Shown in pieces: positions 8,535-19,212 of a DNA stretch of 64,000 nucleotides (within the stretch, counting starts at the first letter, position 1; every line of letters begins with the position of its first letter). The notes under the pieces were generated by a model. It did not search any database and was not told the DNA's origin. It was given only the letters and a program-made list of their open reading frames with translations. The position numbers and the translations under genes are program-made. The DNA comes from Pyropia haitanensis. Lineage: Eukaryota > Rhodophyta > Bangiophyceae > Bangiales > Bangiaceae. The stretch lies in the NCBI GenBank assembly GCA_008729055.1, contig SDUX01000004.1:5658559-5722558 (forward strand), written 5' to 3'.

Positions 8535-10790
8535 GCTTGTCTGGCCCAATAAACGGCCACTGCCCCTAAACCGGCCACTCCACGTGGCCCACGTGTATCC
8601 CCAAATTGACCCCTCTGACGACGATCTCTCCCACTCTGCCGCGGTTCGCGCTACACTGGTCGCCCATCAGTGCCTTCGTCCCCTCATCTTACCTCACATA
8701 CTCCGCCCCCCGGACCCCCCGATTGACCCAATCATGCCGCTTACCCGTGCTGAAGCCAGCAACGTTGCTAGATCTACCGATGGACCTGATGCGGCGACGC
8801 AGCCGGCCGCTTCTTCTCGTGGCGGGACCGCGCGTGCGTCTGTACCAGGGCCGTCTGCTCCCTGTGCGGACCCGGTGGTGCGCGCCTGCGAGCTGTTTTC
8901 TACTTTATCTGGTAAAAACCTTGTTTCCCAGCTGATGTCTCGTGTCGCTGGCCTATCGCGGAGGAGCGCCCGTACTATTGTGATCAACGGAGGCACCCTC
9001 CGCACTCGCGGGCGCCCTCCGTTCTTCACTGCCGAGGAGGAGGACGCCATCGTGGATGCTATGGGTGTTTGGGCGGCGCAGGGTCTGCTGCTGACGGCAG
9101 ACACCCTTCGACTGCTGCTGAAGGACTACATCAAGGGCATGGACGCCGCGCGCGTTGAGCAGGCCAAGTCATACTTTGGGCCGGACGCCAGCCCTGGCAG
9201 GCGCTGGTTTGACCTGTTTGTGCGGCGCCACCCAACCCTCAAGCCTGTCAAGCCCTCTTCCCTCGAGGCGTCGCGCTCTAAGGCGGCGTCGCCGGAGGCA
9301 GTCGCCAAAACCTTTGGTGCCCTCTCTTTCCTCGCCGAAAAGCTGCAAATCAACCATGCCCGTCAAGTCTACAATATGGATGAGTCCATGTTTGACGCCA
9401 AGGAGCTCCTGGAAGGCGCCGGTGGCAAAGTTTTTGTGCCTGGTGGTGTAGAGCGCTTGGACTTTGTACTTCCTCCTGTCAAGGACAATGGCGCTAAGGC
9501 CACCGTCGTGGCTTGCGTTTGCGCTGACGGGTCGGCGCTCCCGCCATTTGTGGTCGTGCCTGGGGCCCCTAACAGGGTCCCATTTATGTACACCACACGT
9601 GAAGATGGAACCAAGAAGTACGTCCCGCTGGCGGACCTTCTGGAGGACCCTGATGCGGAGGTGCGACGGCGAGAGCCCCCTGGGTTTGACCAGGAGCTCT
9701 GGGGGGAGTGGGCTCACTCCGTGGCGCGCCTCCTCGGCAAGGTGCGCCCAGAGGAGCCTAAGCTCCTTTTGCTCGATGGCTGCAAGGTCCACTATGACTT
9801 GGATGGGCTGCTGGCGCTCCGGGCTGCCAATGTGTACGCCCTGATGTACCCTTCACACCTCTCCCACATCTTGCAGCCCTGCGACGACCGCGTTTTCCTG
9901 GCTCTCAAGGCTAATGGACGCACTCACATGCGGGCTCTGCTGGCATCCATTCCTGCGGGGGCCGGTTTTGATGTCCGCTACCTTCTCCAGGCGATTGCGG
10001 CGAGCTGGACGGCAACAATGACTCCTCAACGCATCAAGTCCAGCTTTAAGAACTGTGGCATGTGGCCCATTGACGTCAACAGGATTGACGTCAATCGGCT
10101 GCGGACCGGTAAGGGGACGGCGGCCGCCCATAGGGCCATCCACATGCCTACGCTGGTGGCCCGGCTGAAGCCAGAGGCCGTGCGCCAGCTGGAGGAGGTC
10201 ACGTGGGCGTATGGCTCAATTTCGAACAGTGGGAAGGCGGTGCTGGCCAACTCCGAGGCTGTGACCAAGGCCATCAATGAGAAGCTACAGGCAGATGCCG
10301 CTAAGGCGAAAGAAGCAGCAAGGAAGGCAGCCGACAAGCAGCAGCGTACGGAGAATCGCGCGCGAGAAGCTCTCATCACGAGGGACCGGCGGGCCCGCGG
10401 CCCCATTAAAACGGTCCAAAAAAAACGCATGCTGGCTGGCGCGCAGCGCCAGCGCATGCGTATGGGCTTGGCAGAATTTCCGTAGGACAGGCGGGGGAGA
10501 GGGGGGGCGCTGAGCGAAGAGTAAATGTGGCCTTGTGTTCTCTGTTGACACCTGTCAACCTCGTGATGGGCCCTGGATGCCTATTGCAGAACTGGCCGGT
10601 TTAGGGGCATTACACGTGGCGGCCCGATTTTGAGGGCGGCGCTACGAGGTACTCACTGACAGAAGAAGAAAAAAAACAGCACCATGAGAACGAGGTCACT
10701 CTCCTCTCTCCAACGGTGTCTTTTTTTTCTGACGGAGACAGAGAGAACGGCGTCGGCTGTCCAGGTGGCCGGTTATTGGGCCAGACAGGC
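8535..10790 (+). mobile_element. Complete pogo/Tigger-like DNA transposon with TA target duplications
   Basis: The 2,256-bp element is bounded by 26-bp terminal inverted repeats (8535-8560 and 10765-10790, two mismatches, core CTGGCCCAATAA). They are flanked directly by TA dinucleotides at 8533-8534 and 10791-10792, the duplication typical of the Tc1/mariner/pogo superfamily. A second, perfect 17-bp inverted pair (TGCCCCTAAACCGGCCA) sits just inside the left end (8561-8577) and about 180 bp inside the right end (10593-10609). This pair is probably a transposase-binding site. The element carries one intact transposase gene. Confidence 0.85.
8734..10485 (+). CDS. Pogo-like DDE transposase
   Basis: The product is 583 residues from the first in-frame ATG; the frame is open further upstream but without an ATG. 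The N-terminus contains a helix-turn-helix-like DNA-binding region with a CENP-B/pogo-style layout: a short helical domain, then a stretch ending GRRWFDLFVRRHPTLKPVKP. The DDE catalytic domain follows, with the first Asp in YNMDES (residue 216), the second in LLLLDGCKVH (residue 348) and the third in HILQPCDD (residue 384 or 385). The last spacing is about 35 residues, as in the DDE_1 family. The C-terminus is a charged Ala/Lys/Arg helix that looks like a coiled coil or nuclear localisation signal. The gene is uninterrupted and all acidic residues are kept, so the transposase could be functional. Confidence 0.88.
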   Translation: MPLTRAEASNVARSTDGPDAATQPAASSRGGTARASVPGPSAPCADPVVRACELFSTLSGKNLVSQLMSRVAGLSRRSARTIVINGGTLRTRGRPPFFTAEEEDAIVDAMGVWAAQGLLLTADTLRLLLKDYIKGMDAARVEQAKSYFGPDASPGRRWFDLFVRRHPTLKPVKPSSLEASRSKAASPEAVAKTFGALSFLAEKLQINHARQVYNMDESMFDAKELLEGAGGKVFVPGGVERLDFVLPPVKDNGAKATVVACVCADGSALPPFVVVPGAPNRVPFMYTTREDGTKKYVPLADLLEDPDAEVRRREPPGFDQELWGEWAHSVARLLGKVRPEEPKLLLLDGCKVHYDLDGLLALRAANVYALMYPSHLSHILQPCDDRVFLALKANGRTHMRALLASIPAGAGFDVRYLLQAIAASWTATMTPQRIKSSFKNCGMWPIDVNRIDVNRLRTGKGTAAAHRAIHMPTLVARLKPEAVRQLEEVTWAYGSISNSGKAVLANSEAVTKAINEKLQADAAKAKEAARKAADKQQRTENRAREALITRDRRARGPIKTVQKKRMLAGAQRQRMRMGLAEFP

Positions 10791-12052
10791 TACCGTCACC
10801 ATATCTCGGCCGCGCGTCGTCCCGCTGATCTGGGATGGTCGACGCACCAAGGCAAGCACCGCTCACCAGGAGGAGAAGGGTCGAGCCGCACCCCAGCCAC
10901 GTGTCGCCAGCAGAGAGACGCGGGCAGATCCGGCGTGCTGCTGCACGCGATCGACATCCTCTTGGCGGAGGGGGTGCGTCTCGAGCTGGACGGGACTGGA
11001 GCAAGGGAAAGAGCCACGGCCGCTGGCGTACCGCGCGGGACCCTACAGGCGATCATCCCGCCCCCACGCTCATGCCGCCATGTGCAAGGACCTGCCCTAG
11101 GAGCCATGGGGGGCGGTGGGAGCGACGGGGGAGGGAGCCTCCCTCAAGAGTTGGCAGAGTGCTGTTCGGGGGGTTCTCTCTCCCTCGCCCCTGCGACGCG
11201 TGGGACCACCGGTCAACAGCTAGCTCGAGCTGAAGGGACTGCGAGCCGTGAGGAGGGTCCTGGGGGAAGGCCACCGCCAGCAACCGGGACGTGCACCCGG
11301 CTGCACCGCGGGCGTCACCACCCCGTCGGCCGCCGCTGCTCGCGACGCGACAGCGGGAGTGGGTGTGCCCGTCGGGGCGGCGACGCCCACCAGTTTGCGG
11401 CTCGTGCAATGGCCGGCGGTCCTGTTTCTGTCGTGGGGCAAACCCTACTTCCCCCAGCTGCCACCCCCCCCCAACCACCACTGGAGCCGGTGTGATGCTA
11501 AGGATGGCAGCTCCGCCTGACTGAGGACGGACGGTAGCAAAAAAAAAAAAGGAACGATGACAACAGCCACGAAACGACAGTCAGTGCTACACCGTGAGGA
11601 CTCACACATACAAGAATAATAGCCTAGACATAAATAAAAGCAGACTCGCAAGCAACGGACGTGCGGGGCAGCCTCCAGCACGACAGACGCCTCTCCAGCT
11701 TCCCTCCCTTCTCCCTCTTGCTCCTCTCACCTCGCACCCAACCAGCTGGCTGGGATGGTGGCATCCATCGGGCACTGGTGGTTGAGGCGTGTTAGCGCGG
11801 CACGGGCGGTGGTGGCAGCGGCCAGCCGCCCTCACCCACCATTCCACCGCCACTTGAACAGCACACGCGCATGTGTCAGGCGCATGTTGGGGCAAGCCAC
11901 GCACACGCGACGCCCCTGTGGATCAGCCACCGCGTCCGCCGGTTGACGCCCAAGACGTACCCAGTCGTAGTGTGTTGCCATGGATGGGCAGACAAAAGTT
12001 GTACAGCGGCTGGCGGCGTCGGAGCGGCCGCCGCCCGAGTGGACACGCGAGC
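10791..12052. other. Intergenic, no confident gene
   Basis: It has mixed composition with several overlapping frames on both strands. A plus-strand stretch near 10930-11050 and another near 11248-11515 look mildly coding, but no start, stop and domain combination can be supported. An A12 run occurs near 11540. A TATA/polyA-like AATAAAAGC lies near 11633. Confidence 0.35.
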
Positions 12053-14938
12053 CTACTTGCCCGCCGCGGCCATCCGTCGCCATGGCTGCAGGAGCCACCT
12101 GCCCCCCCCCCGCTTCGCGGCAAACAAAATCAGCAGCTGCCGCGGCGACCGCCGTATCCGCGGCGGCGGCGGCGGCCGTCCCGCCCGCCGCGCAATCAGC
12201 GCCACCACCGCCCCCGACAGGCCGACATAGACGGCGGAAAAGGCGGTGGCGAGGCCGACGAGCAGCCGCGGGTGATAGCCGCTGCGCGCGACCACCACCA
12301 CCGTCTCGGTGCGGTAGATGCCCACCGCTTGGAGGTCCGTGTTGCCCGTCAGCCGGATATCCCGGTTGGCCCACGCGGTCGCGTTGCGGCCCAGGTCCAG
12401 CCGCAGGCTATCTCGGACGGCGGCCGCCCGCCACGAGGCGCCGTGGATTTCCGTGACGGCGAGCAGGATGATGCCACCAGACGACACGAGGCCCGCCACA
12501 AAGAAGAGGGCGGCAAGCACCAGCTCCCGGCGGCCCACCTGCGGAGACGCGATGAACACGCTGATGAGCGCAATCGCCTCGGGCACGAGCACGATGAGCG
12601 CCAGCAGGAGGGGCCCCATCGCCGTCGGCTCGGGCGGCGGGTCCACGTGGAACACCCGCTGGTCGTACGCGTTGCGGAAGCGCTGCAGCTCCGCCTCGAC
12701 GGCGCCAAAGTGGGTAGCCCGGTCCGCGACGAGGATGGTGCCGAGGAGCAGCGCCGCCGCTTGGGGCTCCCGCGGCGCCACCCGCGCGACGTCGAGGAGG
12801 CAGGTCGAGCTGGCCGCCGCGAGCGCCGCCTCGGCGCTCGACTCGCGGTTGATCTCTCGGACGCCGCGAGCGGCAACCCACGGCGGCCGCCACGCGACCG
12901 CGCGGGGGGCGCGGGGGGTGAGCTCGGCTAGCGGCGGGCACGGGCGGGGGGGGGGGACGCGCGGGTCGCTCGGCAGCCGGGGGGAGATGAACCACGTGAC
13001 GCGCGAGGTGGTGGAGGAGCGGGGCGCGGCGGCTTCGTCCACCGTGCCGTCGGCCGCCGCGCCGAGTGCAACCAGGTGGTCGGCCGGCGTGGGCGTTGGA
13101 GAGCCCCCGTCGGCGTCCGCCCCATTGTCGGCGGCGGTGGCCGCCGCGGCGTCGCCACCAGCACTACCCCGGCCTTCCCACTCGTGGGCGCCCCCCCGCC
13201 CGTGCCCACACACCACGTGGCGGAGGCGCACAAACGAGGCGACGGGCTCACGGCACAAGACGCCGACGATGGCGGGCACCCACCGGGACGACACGCTCGT
13301 GTCGTCGCCGTCGAGGTAATAGTCGGTGGTCGGGTCGGGGTGCCCGCCCGGCGCCGCCGACGTGTCCAGCGTCACCCGCCCGCGGAGGTCCCACACGCCC
13401 CGCCGTGCCGCCACTGCCGCGGCGATCGACGGCGTGGACGCGGGCGCGGGCGCGGCGGCGGCGAGCGCCGGCGCGGCCGCGGCATTGGACGCGGGCGCGG
13501 CGGCGGCGGGCGACGCGGCGGGACGGAGCCACGCCGGGTTGGCCAGCACCGCCCACCCCAGCGTCAGCACCCCCTCATCCCCCATCGAGACGGTCTGCTG
13601 CCGCGGCGGCGGCGGCGGTGTCACGCCCGGCCCCACGGGCGGCGGCGGCGCGACGTCGCCCGCTAGCACCAGCAGCGGCAGCTGGCGCCACGCAAAGTCC
13701 CGTGCCTGGGCGTCCGCCACCGCCACGGCGCTGGCGTCGGCACAGTCCGCTTCGGTGCACGTACCGACGGTGACACGGGACACGCCGAGCACGTCGTAGG
13801 CGCCCGTCTCGCGGTGCACCGCGCCCGCAACGGTGTTGCGCGTAAGGCCGAGCAGCCGCGCGACGGCGCGCTCGTGGAAGAGGGCGCCCCCCGCGCCGTG
13901 GGGGACGGCGGGGGGGGACGGCAGCGCGGTGGTGAACGTGTCCCGCAGGAAGCGGCCGGTGATGGGGGCGCGGGAGAGGGCCTCGAGGCGCGACGCGAGC
14001 GCCGACCGGCAGACGGGGGTAGTACGGAGGGGCTCCGTCTCGGGGCGGCCTTGGCCGCACAACAGCGGCACGGGGGAGGGGTCGGGTGGGGGCGACCGCG
14101 CCGCCGCGCGTGCCGGGCCCGCCGCCGCCGCCGCCGCCGCCCCTGCTGGCGCCGCCGCCGCGCCGGCCGCCGCTGCCGCCGCCGCCGCCGCGGTGGGCCC
14201 CGAAGCGTCTGCCACGGCTGCCGCTGCCGCGGCGGCGGCGGCCGACCGGGGCGGCCGGAACGCGTCGGGAAACTCGACGGGCGACGCGCAGCTGCCGGTG
14301 CCGGCGGGCACAAAGCAGCGGCCCCCGTCGGCGCCCTCCCGCGCGCGGGCGAGGTACCAGCCCCGCCGGCCGTCCGCGACGGTCGGCCCAGACGTGTCGC
14401 ACCGCAGCGCGGGGAGGCGTGCGGTGGGGGAGTCGAGGGGGGGAGCGGGCGCCACGAGGCGTGCGGCACCCCCAGACGGCCGCGGCGCCGCCCCCGCCAT
14501 CCCACCTCCCCGCCCCCGGCCGCCACGGGCCGCCACCTCTGCCGCGGGCGCGGCGGCTGTGCCTGCCAGGCCGCCCACCGTCACTGGCGTCGCGGCCGAG
14601 CCGACGGCGGCGGCGGCCACCGACGCAAACACCGCCACTGCCAGGGAGAGCGCCGCAGCCACGGCGGCGCCCGCCGCGGCGGTAGCCGGGCGGTGCTGCC
14701 TGTCCCGCCTGCCGCCGCTCGTCCATCCCCCGCCCCCTGGCCGCGACCGCGGCGGCGGCAGGGACGGCGGCAGCGACAGCGGCAGCCGCGGCGGCGGCGG
14801 CCGCGACAGAGGCGGCAGCGAGAGTGGCGACCGCGGCGAGAGCGGCTGCGGCGTCGGCGGCGCCACCGTCGATGCCGTCGCGGCTGCCGCCTCGTGCGCC
14901 CGCGCCACCGCCGCCGCGGACCCCGGCGGCGGGCGCAT
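12053..14938 (-). CDS. Large uncharacterised multi-pass membrane protein
   Basis: The product is 961 residues from the ATG at 14938; an earlier in-frame ATG at 15211 would add a basic Pro-rich leader. A Pro-rich cytosolic-looking start precedes a first membrane segment at about residues 86-113. A very long, low-complexity but Cys-containing region follows (Ala tracts near residues 230-300, several isolated Cys) and could be lumenal or extracellular. The C-terminus has three convincing membrane helices at about 774-798, 804-828 and 892-914. The loop between the last two has strand-like character (DIRLTGNTDLQAVGIYRTETV). The tail is basic. Overall topology suggests four helices with a large loop. 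No known family is recognised. Codon use is GC3-rich like its neighbours and no intron is needed. Confidence 0.6.
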   Translation of the reverse strand: MRPPPGSAAAVARAHEAAAATASTVAPPTPQPLSPRSPLSLPPLSRPPPPRLPLSLPPSLPPPRSRPGGGGWTSGGRRDRQHRPATAAAGAAVAAALSLAVAVFASVAAAAVGSAATPVTVGGLAGTAAAPAAEVAARGGRGRGGGMAGAAPRPSGGAARLVAPAPPLDSPTARLPALRCDTSGPTVADGRRGWYLARAREGADGGRCFVPAGTGSCASPVEFPDAFRPPRSAAAAAAAAAVADASGPTAAAAAAAAAGAAAAPAGAAAAAAAGPARAAARSPPPDPSPVPLLCGQGRPETEPLRTTPVCRSALASRLEALSRAPITGRFLRDTFTTALPSPPAVPHGAGGALFHERAVARLLGLTRNTVAGAVHRETGAYDVLGVSRVTVGTCTEADCADASAVAVADAQARDFAWRQLPLLVLAGDVAPPPPVGPGVTPPPPPRQQTVSMGDEGVLTLGWAVLANPAWLRPAASPAAAAPASNAAAAPALAAAAPAPASTPSIAAAVAARRGVWDLRGRVTLDTSAAPGGHPDPTTDYYLDGDDTSVSSRWVPAIVGVLCREPVASFVRLRHVVCGHGRGGAHEWEGRGSAGGDAAAATAADNGADADGGSPTPTPADHLVALGAAADGTVDEAAAPRSSTTSRVTWFISPRLPSDPRVPPPRPCPPLAELTPRAPRAVAWRPPWVAARGVREINRESSAEAALAAASSTCLLDVARVAPREPQAAALLLGTILVADRATHFGAVEAELQRFRNAYDQRVFHVDPPPEPTAMGPLLLALIVLVPEAIALISVFIASPQVGRRELVLAALFFVAGLVSSGGIILLAVTEIHGASWRAAAVRDSLRLDLGRNATAWANRDIRLTGNTDLQAVGIYRTETVVVVARSGYHPRLLVGLATAFSAVYVGLSGAVVALIARRAGRPPPPPRIRRSPRQLLILFAAKRGGGRWLLQPWRRMAAAGK

Positions 14939-16676
14939 GGTGCGACCGTCGGGGGCGGGGGGGGCCGCGGCGTGCCACCCGCGGCACCCACGGTGGTCGA
15001 AGCTGGGGGGTGCACGCGGCGGGGGGGTTTGGGGGGAAATGCGGGAGGCTGGCAGAATGCGGGGGGGGGGTTGGGTTGCGGTGTCGGTGGTGGGGCGTAC
15101 GGTGCACCAATGCCACTCCACCGCGCACGCGTGCGGCACGCGCTGCGGCCGCTCGCGCTTTGGCACTGCGATCGCCCGCGGTGGAAGCGCACCACCCCCC
15201 CTTCCCCTCATCACGCTACCGTACCAAGGAATTATACGCGGATCTTGCGTCGTCTCTCCTCCCACAGATCAACGACGCGCTTCCATGGATGTTCCTCTGC
15301 TCCGGATGGGGTGCTGCCCAGCAGGGACAGTTTGTTCACGAGTAGACTGCAACAAGCCATTCGTTACCACTTCTGAGATCGAGCCGCGTTGAACGGAAAT
15401 AGATGGCATTTCTTGCAACAATTGTTGGAAAAATGACCTTCACAACGGGCTCGGGGAACAGCCGAGGCCGCAGCACTGCGTGGCGTACATACAGTAGGGC
15501 GAGGTGATCATTGAAAATTATGGTGAATCCCACAAAAAAGTGGAGGTTGTTCTCGTCGAGATGTCCTGCAGAATCGGCGTCTAAACAAATGAAACGGGCT
15601 TCTTCATGATGTCGCCATGTCCACTTTTTGCAGGACGCACAACAGAGAGCTTAGGCATGTCAGGTCCCGGAAAGATCCCGTTCGCATTTCTTGCACGAGT
15701 GCCGCCTACGCTCCCCACACGGGAAATTTGATACGTAGAATATGTCAATATCGGCCGATCCGCCTCTAGTATCAACAATATTGACAGTCTATAGTGACAA
15801 GGTGTTCCGTTGCGCCAAGAAAACTCTTTGTGGAATCACAGCTAATGAACTGCTCATGATCCAAACAGACGGCGGCCGAGAGCAGACTAGCACCAAGTTC
15901 TGTCTCATAATTGTACGGTGACAGTGACAAAAAGTGTGAGGGGAAGGGGTTGCTGGGTTGGGAAGGGAGTCCCGTGCGGCCGCCGCGTTGGATTTGCCAG
16001 GGGAGCCGGTTACAGGAAGAATTAGCTTTCAGGATAGAAGGCGAGGACGATGATTGGCTGTGAGCGTGCCACGTGTGAAAGCCCCGGAGAGCTCTCCTGG
16101 AGCGTAGCCCATGACATCGGCGGGCGGTCAGCTACGAAAGCAGTGGTGGTGGGGGGGGCGGCGGCTGTCTCCGACGCTGCTAACCCCTGTCGTCGCCGCA
16201 TGGGATGTCCCCCCCCCCTCCCTCCGCCAACGCTACCGTAGTCCGCAGCGGGGATGTCCTGGTGCCCTCGGAGACAAGGAAAGGGAACCGCGTGGGGGAG
16301 AGAGGGGTTTCCAAGCCGATCTTCTCGCCGCACCCACCGCCACCGCAGTGACCGTCGGCGGCCATCGCGGCGCTGCTACAACGGCTGCTGCAAAACTGTA
16401 GGTGGCGCCCTTCTTCCCCTGTAGCCTCCACCCCTACACCCTGTCCCCCGCTCTGTCCGCTTCTCCCAGCTCCGGACGCCCCAGCGATCACGGCGGGTGG
16501 AAGCAGGGGGAGATGGGTACGATGGCAGACACGCCGTGGTGCCGCCACCACCATGGAATGAGGCCCGTTCGCAGACATGCATCGTTCCCGTACCAGTACC
16601 GGTAACGTGGATGCGATTGGGCCAGCGTTTCGCTACGATACAATGGAGACGGACACATACTAATCGGCCGCGGTAG
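14939..16676. other. Intergenic region entering a less GC-rich island
   Basis: The upstream flank of the membrane-protein gene gives way at about 15.2 kb to sequence of clearly lower GC with normal A/T content. No gene is supported. Only short unmatched frames are present. Confidence 0.4.
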
Positions 16677-16826
16677 GTGACGTCACAATGTATCGCCGCA
16701 ATTAGGGGCCGTGAGGCGGATTCTGCACTCCCCAGTCTGGCAAATTTACGACGCGTGCCCATAGATCTCACCAACAAGTCTGGCCTCGCTCAGTCCAGCG
16801 GCCTGACGGACACACCGTGCACCAAG

Positions 16827-16955
16827 ATGGAGAAGGCCACGGTCAAGGTGCTCCCGGAGAGCCTTCGGGTTCGTGGGCTGTCCACTCACGGTCTGAAGAA
16901 TGAACTCCTGCAGGGCTGTAAGGCGCACGGTGTAGCTGTCGAAATGCGGAGATAA
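16827..16955 (+). pseudogene. SAP-domain-like fragment
   Basis: The 42-codon frame from the ATG at 16827 reads MEKATVKVLPESLRVRGLST and continues with HGLKNELLQGCKAHG. This matches the SAP DNA-binding motif pattern (L-x3-L, then R-G-L-S/T-x-x-G-x-K-x-E-L). The frame stays open for about 50 codons upstream with protein-like content (PIDLTNKSGLAQSSGL) but without an ATG, so an upstream exon or a truncated gene is possible. SAP domains occur in nuclear proteins and in some transposon proteins. It sits in a repeat-rich, gene-poor island. I treat it as a fragment. Confidence 0.4.
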
Positions 16956-17197
16956 GGGCAGGCGCTGCTGCAGGGATATCGGCAGGTACCGTCTGGAGGA
17001 GGGTGTGTGGAACAGCGCGCGACGGTGGCGACGGGCGGGGGGCACGTGGGGGTGGGCCGGTAATCACCGATCGTACCAGCGCATTGCACTTAGTTTACAG
17101 GATCCGAAAATATTTAGCGGAGTTGCGTGTACCGGCGCACGGCATCGGTAAAGAGCTTTCGCAGCTTGTGACGCGATACAGTACCGCGTCACACTAA

Positions 17198-17762
17198 GAG
17201 CACATCCAGCAACGTCGGGACCAACGGTTAAATAATTCATTTCAGCGAACACGTGCGCGCTTCTGGTTGGATGCCCATTTCTGTTGGGGCGTGCCCCAAC
17301 CGGTCTTGCAGGACTTGTATAGAACGGGGCGCAGACTAGCCGAAAAGGCGGAAGGATGGGTTCACGCCGGTGGGAGAACAAAGACCCAACCCCATTCCTC
17401 GAATGTAGCTTCAAATCGGGATCAGAGAAGCAGCTGGGATGCGAGCCCGCGATCGTCCACAGCCACGTTTCAGTCACCCCATTGGTCCGATTTCGTTTCA
17501 CAGGTCGCCAACAGGATGGGGATGGTCCCGCTCGCTCCCCATTCTCGCACAAAATGGGGCGCAGGAGAGACCAACCCCATCCTGCGATCCGAATATGCAG
17601 AGTACTTACCAAAAATATATGAATCAGATTCGTCATATATGGCCTGCCGTTGGGGCGTCATGTGGCCGTTTGTATTGACTGCTGAGCGTTCGAACCCCAT
17701 CCAGCAAATATGAGAGCCACGTGTACGTATTCGCGACCATCCTGGCATTGTTGGATGTGCTC
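17198..17762. mobile_element. Old Harbinger-type MITE related to the 557-bp family
   Basis: The 565-bp element has imperfect terminal inverted repeats: GAGCACATCCAGCAACGTCG on the left, GAGCACATCCAACAATGCC on the right when inverted. It is flanked by TAA on both sides (17195-17197 and 17763-17765). The terminus aligns with that of the young 557-bp family (GGGCACGTCCACCAATGTCG), and the length and 3-bp TNA duplication agree. No transposase is encoded. Confidence 0.7.
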
Positions 17763-17765
17763 TAA

Positions 17766-19209
17766 CGGTACGTGTCTTTGAAAGCCGCTGACACCTTGTA
17801 AATGATTGCTTTGACGGGGCTACTTGAGCGATCAACCTCTGGAACGGCCTTCACGACCCCGTGAGGGCCACCGGCATCAGATTTTTGCATTTATACGTGG
17901 TACGTGGCCACATACCTCAAAAGCACACCCTTCTGAAGACAAATCCTGAGCCGAAGATAGAATGCGCACCAGAAGAGGTAAAGAAAGAGGTGTGGCATCA
18001 AACAGCTCGTCAACCGTACAAAGCTTTACAAGAGCATGACAAGCACTTGGCCGTGGCACCATGTCGGTCTGAGCCCCACATTAGGGCTTTTCGACGCCTA
18101 CAAAGGAGAAGTACAGCCCTAACCGGCGGTCCGCTGGGCAGCCGCACTGGCGTTGTTGGGCTTGTTGAGCACACTTTGGTGTCACACAAGACTTGACGAG
18201 CCCCTTGTGGCCAACACCGGTCTTCCGACATGGAGCGGATACGGACTGAGAACAGCAACTTTCCGACACATTACGCGGGAACAAACAGATCCTCTGGACG
18301 GACCAATCACCGTGTCACGATGGGTATTTCTAGACGGACACAACAGGCGTCTAACGCCCATTCCAAGCACCCTTTCCTTCGTGTGACGGGGTACTGTACC
18401 GTATGACCGGCGTGGAAAGGACATCTTCGAGCCCGCATTCGTGTACCGTCACAAGAATATATTTTTGATGTATACATCAAGTAAATACTGCGATTTACGT
18501 ATTTTGATCAGGTTCAATGTGGAAGAGCCTCTGCCGCCTCTGCCGACCAGTCGCCGCTCCCGACTGGACGGCAGCGGCTCGGACGGTCGCAGAGCTCGCC
18601 ATTGCGGCAGGGCGCAATGGACCCCTCGGCATACTACCAGTCTATGTTCATGACTACCATGACGGCGGCGTTGTCGTTGCGGCGAGAAGTTTTCACGCAG
18701 CCGCTGGTAAACCGATCGATGAGGCTCGCACGCAAGGCACTGCCAGCAGGCGTGGGATGGGGGGGGGGGGGGGGGGAGGGGAGAGACGGCGCACGTGGCT
18801 GAACAGGAAGGGGAGTGAGCACGCAGCGTGATGCTGTCTCAGAGCTGGTGGCGCTGACCGGCGTCGGAGGAGGTGGGCCTGTGACACGCGGCCAGTGCTC
18901 CCCGACGACGTGCGTGACCGGATCCAGAGAATCGAGCGGGGATGGGTGCAGGAGTTCACATTAGCGCTCGAAAATCCACACTAAGCCCGTCACCTAGCGC
19001 GATGTATGCACGTACATCCTGGTTAGATATGGCGGCGTCCGCTTAGTATGTCTGTACGTGTACGCGGCTCCGTCACATGGGTGACCAATAGGAGCACCGT
19101 TACACGTACACGTACAGCAAGGAAGAGGACCTTGGAATGGGCGTAAGCTGTGTACTGTGGGGAGGCCTATTAGGGTCTGTCTCCCTTATCCATGCGCACT
19201 TTGTCGCAC
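17766..19209. other. Gene-poor island, no supported gene
   Basis: The sequence is of intermediate GC with short frames only. A small inverted repeat (CTGTACGTGTACGCGGCTCC against GGAGCACCGTTACACGTACA) lies at about 19052-19124. An 18-G run is at about 18761-18777. Confidence 0.4.
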
Positions 19210-19212
19210 TTA

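Noticed and set aside
8584..8733. N-terminal extension of the pogo transposase
   Set aside because: The frame is open but starts only at GTG and overlaps the terminal repeat region. The ATG at 8734 is the better start.
15001..15265. Upstream start for the 12-15 kb membrane protein
   Set aside because: The frame is open to 15265 and has an ATG at 15211, but this part is basic/Pro noise with a G run. The ATG at 14938 gives a more usual N-terminus, though the alternative cannot be excluded.
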